Source: Microcaldota archaeon
Lineage (GTDB): Archaea; Micrarchaeota; Micrarchaeia; Norongarragalinales; SBBD01
NCBI GenBank assembly: GCA_016212475.1
Contig: JACRGC010000002.1
Location: 1-64,000, forward strand
Direction of reading: 5' to 3'
DNA: 64,000 bases
The translations under genes were made by a program, and so were the position numbers. The notes beneath the pieces were generated by a model that had not been told where the DNA came from, did no database searches, and saw nothing but the letters and a program-made list of their open reading frames with translations. Below, in pieces: positions 46,053 through 52,843 of the stretch (position 1 is the first letter of the stretch; each line of letters opens with the position of its first letter).

Positions 46053-46237
46053 ATAAACCTACTCTCAAGTGTTGCTGAATAGCTACTGATTTGTAGCTGA
46101 TTGGTACCCATTTATTTTATGCATTTCAGCCATTCAATAATTCAAACCCGATAAAAGCAATGGCAATTTACCCTTCCCTAAGTCTTCTCTATTAATCAAA
46201 CCAAAGCATTTAAAGTTTCATTTTTTGTACTACTATT

Positions 46238-47695
46238 ATGGTTTTCAATAAACCTTCGGAACTTGAATTGGAAAGCCTGCCTATAAAGAGCCGCAGGCTT
46301 GCCCGAATAATCTATTCCGATGGTGATAGCCCTGAGAAACGAGGCGCTTTTGGGGAAATAGGCGACTATACTGGAATTCCAGCCGGGCTTTATCCGCATA
46401 CTCTAAACATTGCAAAAAATAGCCCTTCCGAATTTGACCGTATGTTAGCTGCAACTTCATTGGCAGAAGATCATTCCTCCGATGTTCTTGAAATCATAAG
46501 CGCCGATAAATCCCCTATGGTAAAGGCTGCTTCTGCTATTTCGCTTAGCGAATACGGTGCATCTGAATACTGTACAAAAAAATTGTTCGATCTTTATCCG
46601 ACTGAAAAAAATGAGGAGGTTAGGGCGGCATATATTCAAACAATAGCTTCAGCTGGTTCTGATGATTATGCATTTGAGCCGTTGCTTAAGGCAAGCCGGG
46701 ACGAATCGGAACTAGTTCGCGCCCAAGCAGCCATTGGTCTAGCAAAAAGTGAAAAAGGGAAATCAATAGCTGAAAAAATGCTTAAGACGGATAAGAGTGC
46801 ATATGTCCGGGTTGCTGTTGCAGAAGAACTTAAATGTATGACTGACGAGCTAGTTTCCGAGGCTAACCGCATCATGAAAACGGCCAAGAACAAGAAAATG
46901 CAGGAAATTGCTTTTTATGCCATGTCATCAATCAGATCCGAACAAGCTCAAAAAGGGCTTCTCGATGCATTAAGGAGCAATAACGAAGTTATTCGTTGGA
47001 TGGCGATAGATCGCATAAGCTTCTGGAATACTGAAAAAATATTTGGAGAAATTTTGAACATGACCGATGACAAATATTGGGTTGCAAGATCAAATGCCTG
47101 GGAAGCACTAGGGCGAATGAATCTTGATAAAACGGTTCCCCTTGTTTTGAAGAAATTGCACGAGGAAAAAGAATCCTTTGTTTGGGGGACAATGGTCAAA
47201 TTAGTGGTTCAAAAGGACAAGATCAAGTTCCAAGAAATTATTGTTCATGAATTAGAAGGAAAGCGCCCTAAATTCAAACAATCTGCTTTGTTTAATTTGT
47301 GCTATGAGGAAAAGGACAAAGCACTTCCAATAGTGGAAAAATTATTCATCGAAGGTCATCTAGACGATGTTCTCCAAATGCTCCCTTATCCGATTGCACA
47401 GGCTAAATCTTCAAAGGCTGTTGAAATCATCGATAAAATTATTAAGAAATCCGAAGATCCAGAAGTAAAAGTTGCATGCATTGATGCATTGACCCAAATC
47501 GGCTCATTTGGTGCTTATGATGTTGTAAAAACTCTAATTAAGGATAAAAACCCGGAAATAAGGGAAATGGCAATGAGGTCCGCTGACAATATCCAGAATT
47601 GGGGAAGATCGGATCCAGTTTCAAAACATGCAAATAAGGCTACTAATTCTGTAATTGGCAAGCTATCAACTTTTACTCGAAAACTATTCCGTTGA
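46238..47695 (+). CDS. HEAT-repeat (PBS lyase-type) protein
   Basis: 485 aa made almost wholly of about 30-residue helix pairs: 'EVRAAYIQTIASAGSDDYAFEPLLKAS', 'LVRAQAAIGLAKSEKGKSIAEKML', 'VKVACIDALTQIGSFGAYDVVKTLI', and others. This is a curved alpha-solenoid that serves as a protein-binding scaffold. No enzymatic domain or membrane segment is visible. The start is an ATG after an AT-rich leader. Confidence 0.85.
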   Translation: MVFNKPSELELESLPIKSRRLARIIYSDGDSPEKRGAFGEIGDYTGIPAGLYPHTLNIAKNSPSEFDRMLAATSLAEDHSSDVLEIISADKSPMVKAASAISLSEYGASEYCTKKLFDLYPTEKNEEVRAAYIQTIASAGSDDYAFEPLLKASRDESELVRAQAAIGLAKSEKGKSIAEKMLKTDKSAYVRVAVAEELKCMTDELVSEANRIMKTAKNKKMQEIAFYAMSSIRSEQAQKGLLDALRSNNEVIRWMAIDRISFWNTEKIFGEILNMTDDKYWVARSNAWEALGRMNLDKTVPLVLKKLHEEKESFVWGTMVKLVVQKDKIKFQEIIVHELEGKRPKFKQSALFNLCYEEKDKALPIVEKLFIEGHLDDVLQMLPYPIAQAKSSKAVEIIDKIIKKSEDPEVKVACIDALTQIGSFGAYDVVKTLIKDKNPEIREMAMRSADNIQNWGRSDPVSKHANKATNSVIGKLSTFTRKLFR

Positions 47696-47833
47696 TTCAG
47701 TTTGCAACAAAGAGCCTCCTTCTTTATTTCCTCCGCCTCTTCAATTCCTCCAGCACTTTCTGAAATTCAATCCTCCTGTTCTCAAGCCCTACTAGAGTAA
47801 AAAAAGCAAATCCGCAGCTTCCCAAACGACCTC

Positions 47834-49219
47834 TCAATAAAAATCATCCAAATCGTAAGCCAAATAGCCTGCACTTTTAATTTTCTGTTTCTCCCCTATT
47901 TTCTTTGCTACAATCCCAAATTTTGTATTCGCGGGAAGTTTTGGCACATATTTTGCCTTGTTTTCCAAATTCATCAATACGTTTATAGCCTCGGAATAGC
48001 CAAGTTCTTGCCATTTGAACTCAAAGGCATATGTTGTTTTTTGGTCTTTTCCGATCAAATCGATCTCATAGGCGTTTTTCCCTTTTTCAGCATCCGGGTT
48101 TTTGCCCCACTGGCGCTTTGCTTCTAAAAGTTTCAATTCGAAGGTCAGGAACTCCTTAGCTACTTTTTCAAAGCACCGCCCATAAGTGGAATTCAAGTTT
48201 TTCTTAATCGCAGTAAGGAATTCGGGCCTTCTGGCAACATAGTCCGAATAGTTTTTGTAAATTTGTGAAAACCAGAACTCAAGCAACGGATGCCTAATCC
48301 TGTAAAAGCCTCTTTTCCCGCTATAAGGCATTTCGAGTTCAATCAGCTCGAAAAGATCTTTAAGCTCGTTGAGTTGTCGGGTGATCGATGTTGAAGGGGT
48401 ATTCAAATAGCCTGCAATAGACGACAATGTGTTGTTTCCTGTTGCAATGGCCTCCAGAATCGAATAATATGTGCCGCTTCTGCCGCCGAATTCCTGCGAG
48501 AGGATGCTGTTCACTTCGTCTTCAAGTGGCGCATCCTTGGCCAAGAAAAGCGCTTCTATTATCTGCTCTGCGGTTTTTCCTTCCAGGCCGTTATCTTCCA
48601 TGGAAACATAATATTTCGGGTAACCGCCAAACAGCATATGCGTTTTCAGCAGATTTTCCTTGGTCAGTTTCAATTCCTGCGCAATTTCAAGGCAGGCAGA
48701 AAATGTCAGTGGCTCGATTTTTTTGCTCTTTTTTATCCTCCCATAAAGCGGTTCCTTTGAGCCCTTGAAGAGTTTTTTCATCAAACCAATCAAGGAACCT
48801 GAAAGAATTATCAAACCCGGTTTATCCTCATTCAGGTCGATGGTTTTTTGCAGGATTCCAAAAACCATTGGCTCGACAAAAGCAAAGTTCTGGAACTCGT
48901 CAAAAACAATCGGAGGTGTCTTCCTTGTTGCAATGATTTCAAAAAACTTATCCCACGAATCGAGCACTTCCAAATCCTTGAGTATTCCGTTTTTCCTTAA
49001 TATCTCCGAAAATTCGGCAAGCAGATCGGCCGAAGTCTTGTTCTTATTGACAAAAAAGTAGATCCCACTATCCTTCAGGAATTCTAAAAGCAGCCTTGTC
49101 TTTCCAACCCTTCGAAGGCCGTAAATGGCTACGGTAAACTGCCTCCTCTCCGAAAGCGTCTGCAATTCCCTCAATTCTTTGAGTTCGGCTACCCTATCAA
49201 TGAACCTCATTCCATTCAC
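47834..49219 (-). CDS. Archaeal AAA ATPase with winged helix and DUF234 nuclease-like domain
   Basis: 461 aa from GTG 49219, or 458 from ATG 49210. Walker A 'IYGLRRVGKTRLLLEF' (about 33-48), Walker B 'PPIVFDEFQNF', then a winged helix ('LSSIAGYLNTPSTSITRQLNELKDLFELIE') and the C-terminal DUF234 region whose 'NAYEIDLIGKD...TYAFEFKW' resembles a PD-(D/E)xK core. These ATPases are common in archaea, often in mobile or defence contexts, with unknown role. A palindrome lies between its TATA box and start, suggesting autoregulation. Confidence 0.85.
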   Translation of the reverse strand: MNGMRFIDRVAELKELRELQTLSERRQFTVAIYGLRRVGKTRLLLEFLKDSGIYFFVNKNKTSADLLAEFSEILRKNGILKDLEVLDSWDKFFEIIATRKTPPIVFDEFQNFAFVEPMVFGILQKTIDLNEDKPGLIILSGSLIGLMKKLFKGSKEPLYGRIKKSKKIEPLTFSACLEIAQELKLTKENLLKTHMLFGGYPKYYVSMEDNGLEGKTAEQIIEALFLAKDAPLEDEVNSILSQEFGGRSGTYYSILEAIATGNNTLSSIAGYLNTPSTSITRQLNELKDLFELIELEMPYSGKRGFYRIRHPLLEFWFSQIYKNYSDYVARRPEFLTAIKKNLNSTYGRCFEKVAKEFLTFELKLLEAKRQWGKNPDAEKGKNAYEIDLIGKDQKTTYAFEFKWQELGYSEAINVLMNLENKAKYVPKLPANTKFGIVAKKIGEKQKIKSAGYLAYDLDDFY

Positions 49220-49220
49220 C

Positions 49221-49237
49221 TACTGAATTATTCAGTA
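49221..49237. promoter_or_regulatory. Palindromic operator tactgaat-t-attcagta in the ATPase promoter
   Basis: A perfect 8-bp palindrome with a 1-base centre, followed on the + strand by another half ('actgaattattta'). It lies between a minus-strand TATA box ('tttaaataatt', about 49240-49251) and the GTG/ATG start, so a bound protein would block transcription of the ATPase gene. Confidence 0.55.
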
Positions 49238-49259
49238 ACTGAATTATTTAAACCTTTCG

Positions 49260-49673
49260 GATCTTCTATTGTGCTTTATTTGCATTTCAGTATCATTTTT
49301 AGCAAAGTTTGCCTTTAACTTTGCGTGTTTTGATACTTTGTACATTTGATTAGGCTATTCCGGAGTCCATTTACATAGGGACATGAATCTCATTATTTAG
49401 TATACTGAACAATAGTTCGTACTTTCATTCACTATGTAATGCCAAAATAGGCAAAAAGCGAAATATTCCTCTGGCTTTCTAATTTCGGTTACTCTTAAGA
49501 GGGTCAAAAATGCCTTGTTTTCCCCTTTTATGAAGGGGCAAAGTTACCGCACATTTTGAATTTGAATGTAAGGCAACTTTTGTTTTTACGAACAATAGCA
49601 GGTAACCCCACGGAAACTAATGGCTCACTATATTTGTGGAGTTAATGATGGTAACGTAACTGTAACGTTAACC
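49260..49673. other. Gene-poor gap of about 410 bp between ATPase and tRNA-Asp genes
   Basis: No ORF with coding character is seen. It contains short dyads (cccctt-ttatg-aagggg near 49535) and the near-palindrome ggtaacgt...acgttaacc near 49650. The composition is AT-rich. No tRNA, CRISPR or insertion sequence was recognised. Confidence 0.5.
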
Positions 49674-49709
49674 TTTACCACACATTAACGGTCAAGAATG
49701 TGTGGTAAA
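49674..49709. repeat. Perfect 13-bp inverted repeat tttaccacacatt / aatgtgtggtaaa beside the tRNA-Asp 3' end
   Basis: Arms at 49674-49686 and 49697-49709 with a 10-base loop; the right arm ends 5 bases from the tRNA-Asp discriminator base at 49714. It lies just downstream of the tRNA and could form a processing or termination hairpin, or mark a recombination site. Confidence 0.6.
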
Positions 49710-49727
49710 ATCACGCCTTGGCCGGGA

Positions 49728-49846
49728 TTTCCTTGCCTGAAATTGGCGGAGCCGCAAAATCCTTTCTTTGGCGGAGCCACACGCCTTTCAATCAAAACTA
49801 TTTTTGATGAACCTTTTTTGAAAAAGGTTCAAAGAAAGGCAAGGCA
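49728..49846 (-). other. T-loop (59/60) intron of tRNA-Asp, 119 nt
   Basis: Starts 'tgccttgcctttcttt' and ends 'ggcaaggaaa' on the minus strand. The terminal CCTTGCC/GGCAAGG helix, 'gaaaggcgtgtggctccgcc' and 'gcggctccgcc' are shared with the tRNA-Leu T-loop intron. Near the splice site TCC of the T-loop can pair with GGA of the intron. Confidence 0.8.
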
Positions 49847-49867
49847 TTCGGACCCGGGTCAAGGGCT

Positions 49868-49959
49868 GTTTGTTAAACCGTTTTCTTCGATTCGAAAAAA
49901 CTCACTTCCTTTTCTTTTTCCGAAGCGCTTTTTCTTTTCGAGAAAAGAAAAAGGTTTAG
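49868..49959 (-). other. Anticodon-loop (37/38) intron of tRNA-Asp, 92 nt
   Basis: BHB with bulges CG^C and AC^A, central helix TTGT/ACAA and intron helix TAAACC/GGTTTA. The core 'ccttttt cttttc tcg aaaag' followed by 'aaaaagcgcttcgg' is shared with the first introns of tRNA-Tyr and tRNA-Leu. Confidence 0.85.
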
Positions 49960-50025
49960 CGACAAGCCCCTATGCTGGACCACTACACTACCAAGGCATC
50001 TAAGGCTATTTCTTTGGGAAGCAAC

Positions 50026-50036
50026 AAATAAAAAGG
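50026..50036 (-). promoter_or_regulatory. TATA-like box upstream of tRNA-Asp
   Basis: Minus-strand 'cctttttattt' ends about 29 bases before the tRNA 5' end, the right spacing for an archaeal tRNA promoter. The match to the consensus is moderate. Confidence 0.4.
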
Positions 50037-50116
50037 ACTCGTTGGCGCAAAATCAGGTTGGCTTAATGGGCAAATTTGGTTGCTGTCAAAATCAATCAAC
50101 CCCAAAATAAGTCAAA

Positions 50117-50515
50117 TCAATTCTGCAAAAGTTTTTCCGCAAACTCTTCAAGTGCAGAATCTTCCTGCTCCTTGCTGGCTTCAAACATGATGAAGCCATC
50201 GCGTATGTTGTTTATTGCAAAGTAGAATAGAAAAATTATAAGCCCTGCAAGAAGGGGGTAAAGATACCTTGCAATATCCGGAATCCTTTCGGCAAAATAG
50301 CCGTATAATACCGCAAGAAGAGTCGCAAGTGAAAAAATTACCGAAAGCACAATTGCCCCAATTGTCATCCTTCCAAACCCCTGGATTGAATTGGCTCCGG
50401 AAGCAGTGCGCAATACGTCCATGTTTTCCCGGATTTTTTGCCTTGTAATTATTTTTTGGGAAGGAGCTTGTGGAGCTATTAGCTGCCTTCTTTGAGATTC
50501 GGGTGTTATTGCCAT
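50117..50515 (-). CDS. Small membrane protein with two TM helices
   Basis: 132 aa: a polar, Gln/Arg-rich N-terminus (about 1-45), TM helices at about 50-72 and 82-103 ('IGAIVLSVIFSLATLLAVLYGYF', 'YLYPLLAGLIIFLFYFAI') and an acidic tail ('EASKEQEDSALEEFAEKLL'). No family is recognised. It lies between the tRNA-Asp and tRNA-Tyr genes on the same strand, 51 bases downstream of tRNA-Tyr. Confidence 0.6.
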   Translation of the reverse strand: MAITPESQRRQLIAPQAPSQKIITRQKIRENMDVLRTASGANSIQGFGRMTIGAIVLSVIFSLATLLAVLYGYFAERIPDIARYLYPLLAGLIIFLFYFAINNIRDGFIMFEASKEQEDSALEEFAEKLLQN

Positions 50516-50580
50516 GAATTGGTAAATGCAAGGCTGCTTATAATTATTGCGAAAAGAAGAAGAAAATCCCGCAGGCCAGA

Positions 50581-50664
50581 ATTCCAGAATTTAATGAATT
50601 CGCCACAAAAACGTTTTCTTTTGTAGCGACCCTACTTTTCTTTTCGAAAAGAAAAGCCGGGTCG
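50581..50664 (-). other. T-loop (59/60) intron of tRNA-Tyr, 84 nt
   Basis: BHB central helix TTCA/TGGA with bulges AA^C and AT^T. The body has a cgaccc/gggtcg hairpin enclosing 'ttttcttttcgaaaagaaaa'. It occupies the same site as the Asp and Leu T-loop introns but lacks their GCCTTGCC/GGCAAGG ends. Confidence 0.78.
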
Positions 50665-50686
50665 TTTGAACTGGCAACCGTCTGAT

Positions 50687-50725
50687 ATCTGGCAGGCGAT
50701 TCGACTTCATGTGAAGTCAGCCGAA
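50687..50725 (-). other. Anticodon-loop (37/38) intron of tRNA-Tyr, 39 nt
   Basis: A short intron with the hairpin gacttc-acat-gaagtc at its core. The central BHB helix would be CTGT/CCAG with one mismatch. It is unlike the other introns in the cluster. Confidence 0.72.
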
Positions 50726-50732
50726 CTACAGT

Positions 50733-50838
50733 TTCGTCATACCCTTTCTTTTTTTCCAAGGTTAGCGCATACGCAAAGGGCAAATTCCCTTTTTCTTTTC
50801 CGAAGCGCTTTTCTTTTTTGGGAAAAAGAAAAGGTTTG
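50733..50838 (-). other. Anticodon-stem (30/31) intron of tRNA-Tyr, 106 nt
   Basis: The BHB has a perfect central helix CGTC/GACG and 3-nt bulges TG^C and AA^A. The first half carries the same 'aaacctttt...aaaagaaaagcgcttcgg' core as the 37/38 introns of tRNA-Asp and tRNA-Leu although the insertion site differs by seven nucleotides. Confidence 0.82.
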
Positions 50839-50888
50839 CAGACGCTCAGCCAGATTGAGCTACTGCGGGATAGTATTCATTTGCAGAA

Positions 50889-50901
50889 GGATATTTTTAA
50901 A
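50889..50901 (-). promoter_or_regulatory. TATA box upstream of tRNA-Tyr
   Basis: Minus-strand 'tttaaaaatatcc' centred about 26 bases before the tRNA 5' end. The same 'taaaaatatcc' string precedes tRNA-Leu at a similar distance. Confidence 0.6.
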
Positions 50902-50968
50902 TGTATCAAATATGCCCTCGGATTTTGCCGCTTAATTCTTATCCTCCCCGTGCGTTTTTTTGGTTAAG

Positions 50969-50980
50969 TTTATAAATACT
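50969..50980 (+). promoter_or_regulatory. TATA box of the coiled-coil surface protein gene
   Basis: 'tttataaatact' predicts transcription from about 51000. This supports the ATG at 51011 rather than 50990 as the start codon. Confidence 0.55.
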
Positions 50981-51010
50981 TTATGAGTAATGACGAACAA
51001 GGTTGATCAC

Positions 51011-52504
51011 ATGACCATTAATTTCCGTTTTATTGGGCTATTTTTCTTGCTATTGATTGCAGTTGCCTCTTTTGCGCATGCAGCGGATAAAACCGTTGAT
51101 TCCGAAGCGCGCAAATACGTTTTGAAGGGCGAATCGGCGTCATATTTGATTTTAGCCAACATCACCGGAGGAAAAACCTACTATGTCGTGCAAATTGATG
51201 AGAAAAATTCATTTGTTTTTGATGAAAAGATAAACCCTGTGCTTGATGAGTCGATTCTTCTTGAAGTGCTAAAGGAATATTACAAGCAAAGCGGAGCAAC
51301 TGGCTTTACTGAAAACAGCAAAACCGAATTACTCTCCAAATTCAACCAATCAGATGCGCTGTTCAACGCTTGCCACTATGAGTTTTACGAATTCGTTGAG
51401 ACGAATTTCTTCTGGGCGCAGTTCAGATGCGTTGATGCTTCAACCGGCAAGGTTTGCGATGCCGCTTTTGCGCAAAGGAAAAGATGGAAGGATGCCTGGG
51501 AAATTTACCGAGAAAAAATACAGCTTTTGAAAACCGCTGCCTCCAAGTCGGAAACCGTGTCCGCACTTGAGCAGATTGAAACTGCTGCAAAGAAAGCAAA
51601 AAATGAAACATTATTCATGGATACCCCGGGCGGTTTTGAATACTTCCTTGGAAAGCCGATGAGCGAGGAAAACAAGTGCTTGTTCCAATACGGGCTTGTT
51701 GATGATGTGATTGCGCTTTCAGCGCCCGCAATGAGGAACAAAATCACCGATATCAATACCGAAGCAAAAGAACTAATCAATATCTACAATTCAAGGAAGG
51801 ATGTTGTAAAAGTCAAGGAGCTTCAATCTGAAGGCGCAACCGTATTGCAAAAGGCGGTCAATGCAACCGATTTCATTCGAATCAAGTTCGGGCCAACCGA
51901 CCAAAAATTCAAGGAAATTGAAGCCTCCTATGAAAAACTTAGGAGTGCAACCACTTTAGAATTAGCTTCAAAGAATTTCAATGACATGAAAACCAAATAT
52001 GATGAGCTCCAAAGCATAATCAACAACCCGGAAGGGCTGCTTTCGACTTACAACCGGACTTTTACCAACATAAATGCAGCTGAAATTGCAATCGAAGCTT
52101 CCAAGAAAAAATACGGAAACAATGACGATCGCGTGATCAAGATGAGCAATGAGCGCATCGAGCTTTCAAACCAGCTTGGAGCAATTGACAAGCGGATGGC
52201 AAACAACTCGGTTGTCACTGCAAAGGAAATCAAGGAAATCGGCGACAAAGCTGAAAATCTCAAGAACCGGGCGCTTGGATTGCCATCAAAGCAAAACGAG
52301 CTTGATCTTTCAGTAATTGCCGCAATTGTTGTGATTGTAGTTGCAATTATCGGCGTAATTCTGATGAAAAAAAGAAAATCTGGCGGCAATCACAAGGAAG
52401 TTAGCATAAAGGATGTGATGGGCTCTGGAACCGAAAAAAGGCAGCTCGAGCGCGAAAAGGTCGACGAGTCGCAAAACAGGAAGGCGATGTTCCCCAAGCT
52501 ATGA
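51011..52504 (+). CDS. Secreted/anchored coiled-coil protein with C-terminal TM
   Basis: 497 aa from ATG 51011. A signal peptide ('FIGLFFLLLIAVASFAHA') is followed by a domain with four cysteines (about 100-230), then long helices with heptad character (about 240-420) and a TM segment ('LSVIAAIVVIVVAIIGVILM', about 437-456) before a basic cytoplasmic tail. It probably stands on the cell surface with a large external stalk. No known family is recognised. It sits between tRNA-Tyr and tRNA-Leu and has a strong TATA box and T-rich terminator. Confidence 0.7.
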   Translation: MTINFRFIGLFFLLLIAVASFAHAADKTVDSEARKYVLKGESASYLILANITGGKTYYVVQIDEKNSFVFDEKINPVLDESILLEVLKEYYKQSGATGFTENSKTELLSKFNQSDALFNACHYEFYEFVETNFFWAQFRCVDASTGKVCDAAFAQRKRWKDAWEIYREKIQLLKTAASKSETVSALEQIETAAKKAKNETLFMDTPGGFEYFLGKPMSEENKCLFQYGLVDDVIALSAPAMRNKITDINTEAKELINIYNSRKDVVKVKELQSEGATVLQKAVNATDFIRIKFGPTDQKFKEIEASYEKLRSATTLELASKNFNDMKTKYDELQSIINNPEGLLSTYNRTFTNINAAEIAIEASKKKYGNNDDRVIKMSNERIELSNQLGAIDKRMANNSVVTAKEIKEIGDKAENLKNRALGLPSKQNELDLSVIAAIVVIVVAIIGVILMKKRKSGGNHKEVSIKDVMGSGTEKRQLEREKVDESQNRKAMFPKL

Positions 52505-52513
52505 AAAGGCACT

Positions 52514-52546
52514 TCTTTTTGCTTTTTTTATTTTTTCTTCTTTTCT
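52514..52546 (+). terminator. T-rich terminator after the coiled-coil protein gene
   Basis: Several T runs ('ctttttgcttttttta', 'ttttttc') start 10 bases after the stop, as expected for an archaeal terminator. Confidence 0.5.
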
Positions 52547-52589
52547 TGTGTTTACCTATTTTTTTTGTTTTTCAATTGCCCAATTAGGG

Positions 52590-52599
52590 TTAAAAATAT
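52590..52599 (+). promoter_or_regulatory. TATA box upstream of tRNA-Leu
   Basis: 'ttaaaaatat' centred about 28 bases before the tRNA 5' end; the same sequence, extended as 'taaaaatatcc', precedes tRNA-Tyr. Confidence 0.6.
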
Positions 52600-52662
52600 C
52601 CGCATTCCTATTATTTGCCTATGCAGGGGTGGCAGAGCTTGGTCAAATGCGCAGGGCTTAGG

Positions 52663-52719
52663 TGAGCCTTTTTCTTTCACGAAAGAAAAAGCTTCGGGAA
52701 AAAGAAAGGTTTCTTAGAA
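52663..52719 (+). other. Anticodon-loop (37/38) intron of tRNA-Leu, 57 nt
   Basis: 'cctttttctttcacgaaagaaaaagcttcgggaaaaagaaagg' fills most of it and matches the core of the tRNA-Asp and tRNA-Tyr first introns. The central helix CTTA/TTAG has one T-T mismatch. Confidence 0.8.
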
Positions 52720-52750
52720 ACCCTGTGCCTTAGGGCTGCGAGGGTTCAAA

Positions 52751-52843
52751 CGCCTTGCCTTTCTTTTGTAAAAGAAAGGCGTATGGCGCCGCCAAAGAAA
52801 ACAAATTAGCGGCTCCGCCGATTTTGTTGGCAAGGCATGAAAA
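52751..52843 (+). other. T-loop (59/60) intron of tRNA-Leu, 93 nt
   Basis: Ends form the 8-bp helix gccttgcc/ggcaaggc. 'gaaaggcgtatggcgccgcc' and 'gcggctccgcc' are shared, in order, with the tRNA-Asp T-loop intron. Confidence 0.85.

Larger units (their letters stand above)
49714..49997 (-). tRNA. tRNA-Asp(GTC), interrupted by two introns
   Basis: Acceptor GCCTTGG (49997-49991) pairs with CCAAGGC (49721-49715), discriminator G at 49714. The D-arm is 'GTGTAGTGGTCCAGCAT', the anticodon stem GGGGC/GCCCT, and the anticodon GTC. Intron 1 (92 nt, 49868-49959) sits at the canonical 37/38 site; intron 2 (119 nt, 49728-49846) sits in the T-loop at 59/60. Removal leaves 73 nt. The T-loop reads TCCGAAT instead of TTCGAAT. 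Intron 1 forms a textbook BHB: central helix TTGT/ACAA, 3-nt bulges, then TAAACC/GGTTTA. Confidence 0.9.
50567..50869 (-). tRNA. tRNA-Tyr(GTA), interrupted by three introns, with a 7-nt micro-exon
   Basis: Acceptor CCCGCAG (50869-50863) pairs with CTGCGGG (50574-50568), discriminator A at 50567; C1-G72 and A73 are archaeal tRNA-Tyr identity features. Exons: 50869-50839 (to G30), 50732-50726 (A31-CTGTAG), 50686-50665 (A38 to A59) and 50580-50567. Introns: 106 nt at 30/31, 39 nt at 37/38 and 84 nt at 59/60. Removal gives 74 nt with anticodon stem TCTGA/TCAGA, T-stem GCCAG/CTGGC and T-loop TTCAAAT. The supplied ORFs across it are chance. Confidence 0.88.

Noticed and set aside
46008-46060. GC-rich patch with ggccgag and cctcaag as a tRNA-Leu fragment
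   Set aside because: No T-arm or acceptor partner nearby; the similarity is limited to a few bases.
49698-50003. 101-aa plus-strand ORF in the track
   Set aside because: It lies entirely over the interrupted tRNA-Asp gene on the other strand; the product has no coding character.
50544-50935. ORFs on both strands (50544-50783 minus, 50666-50935 plus)
   Set aside because: They cover the interrupted tRNA-Tyr gene; the open frames result from intron sequence.
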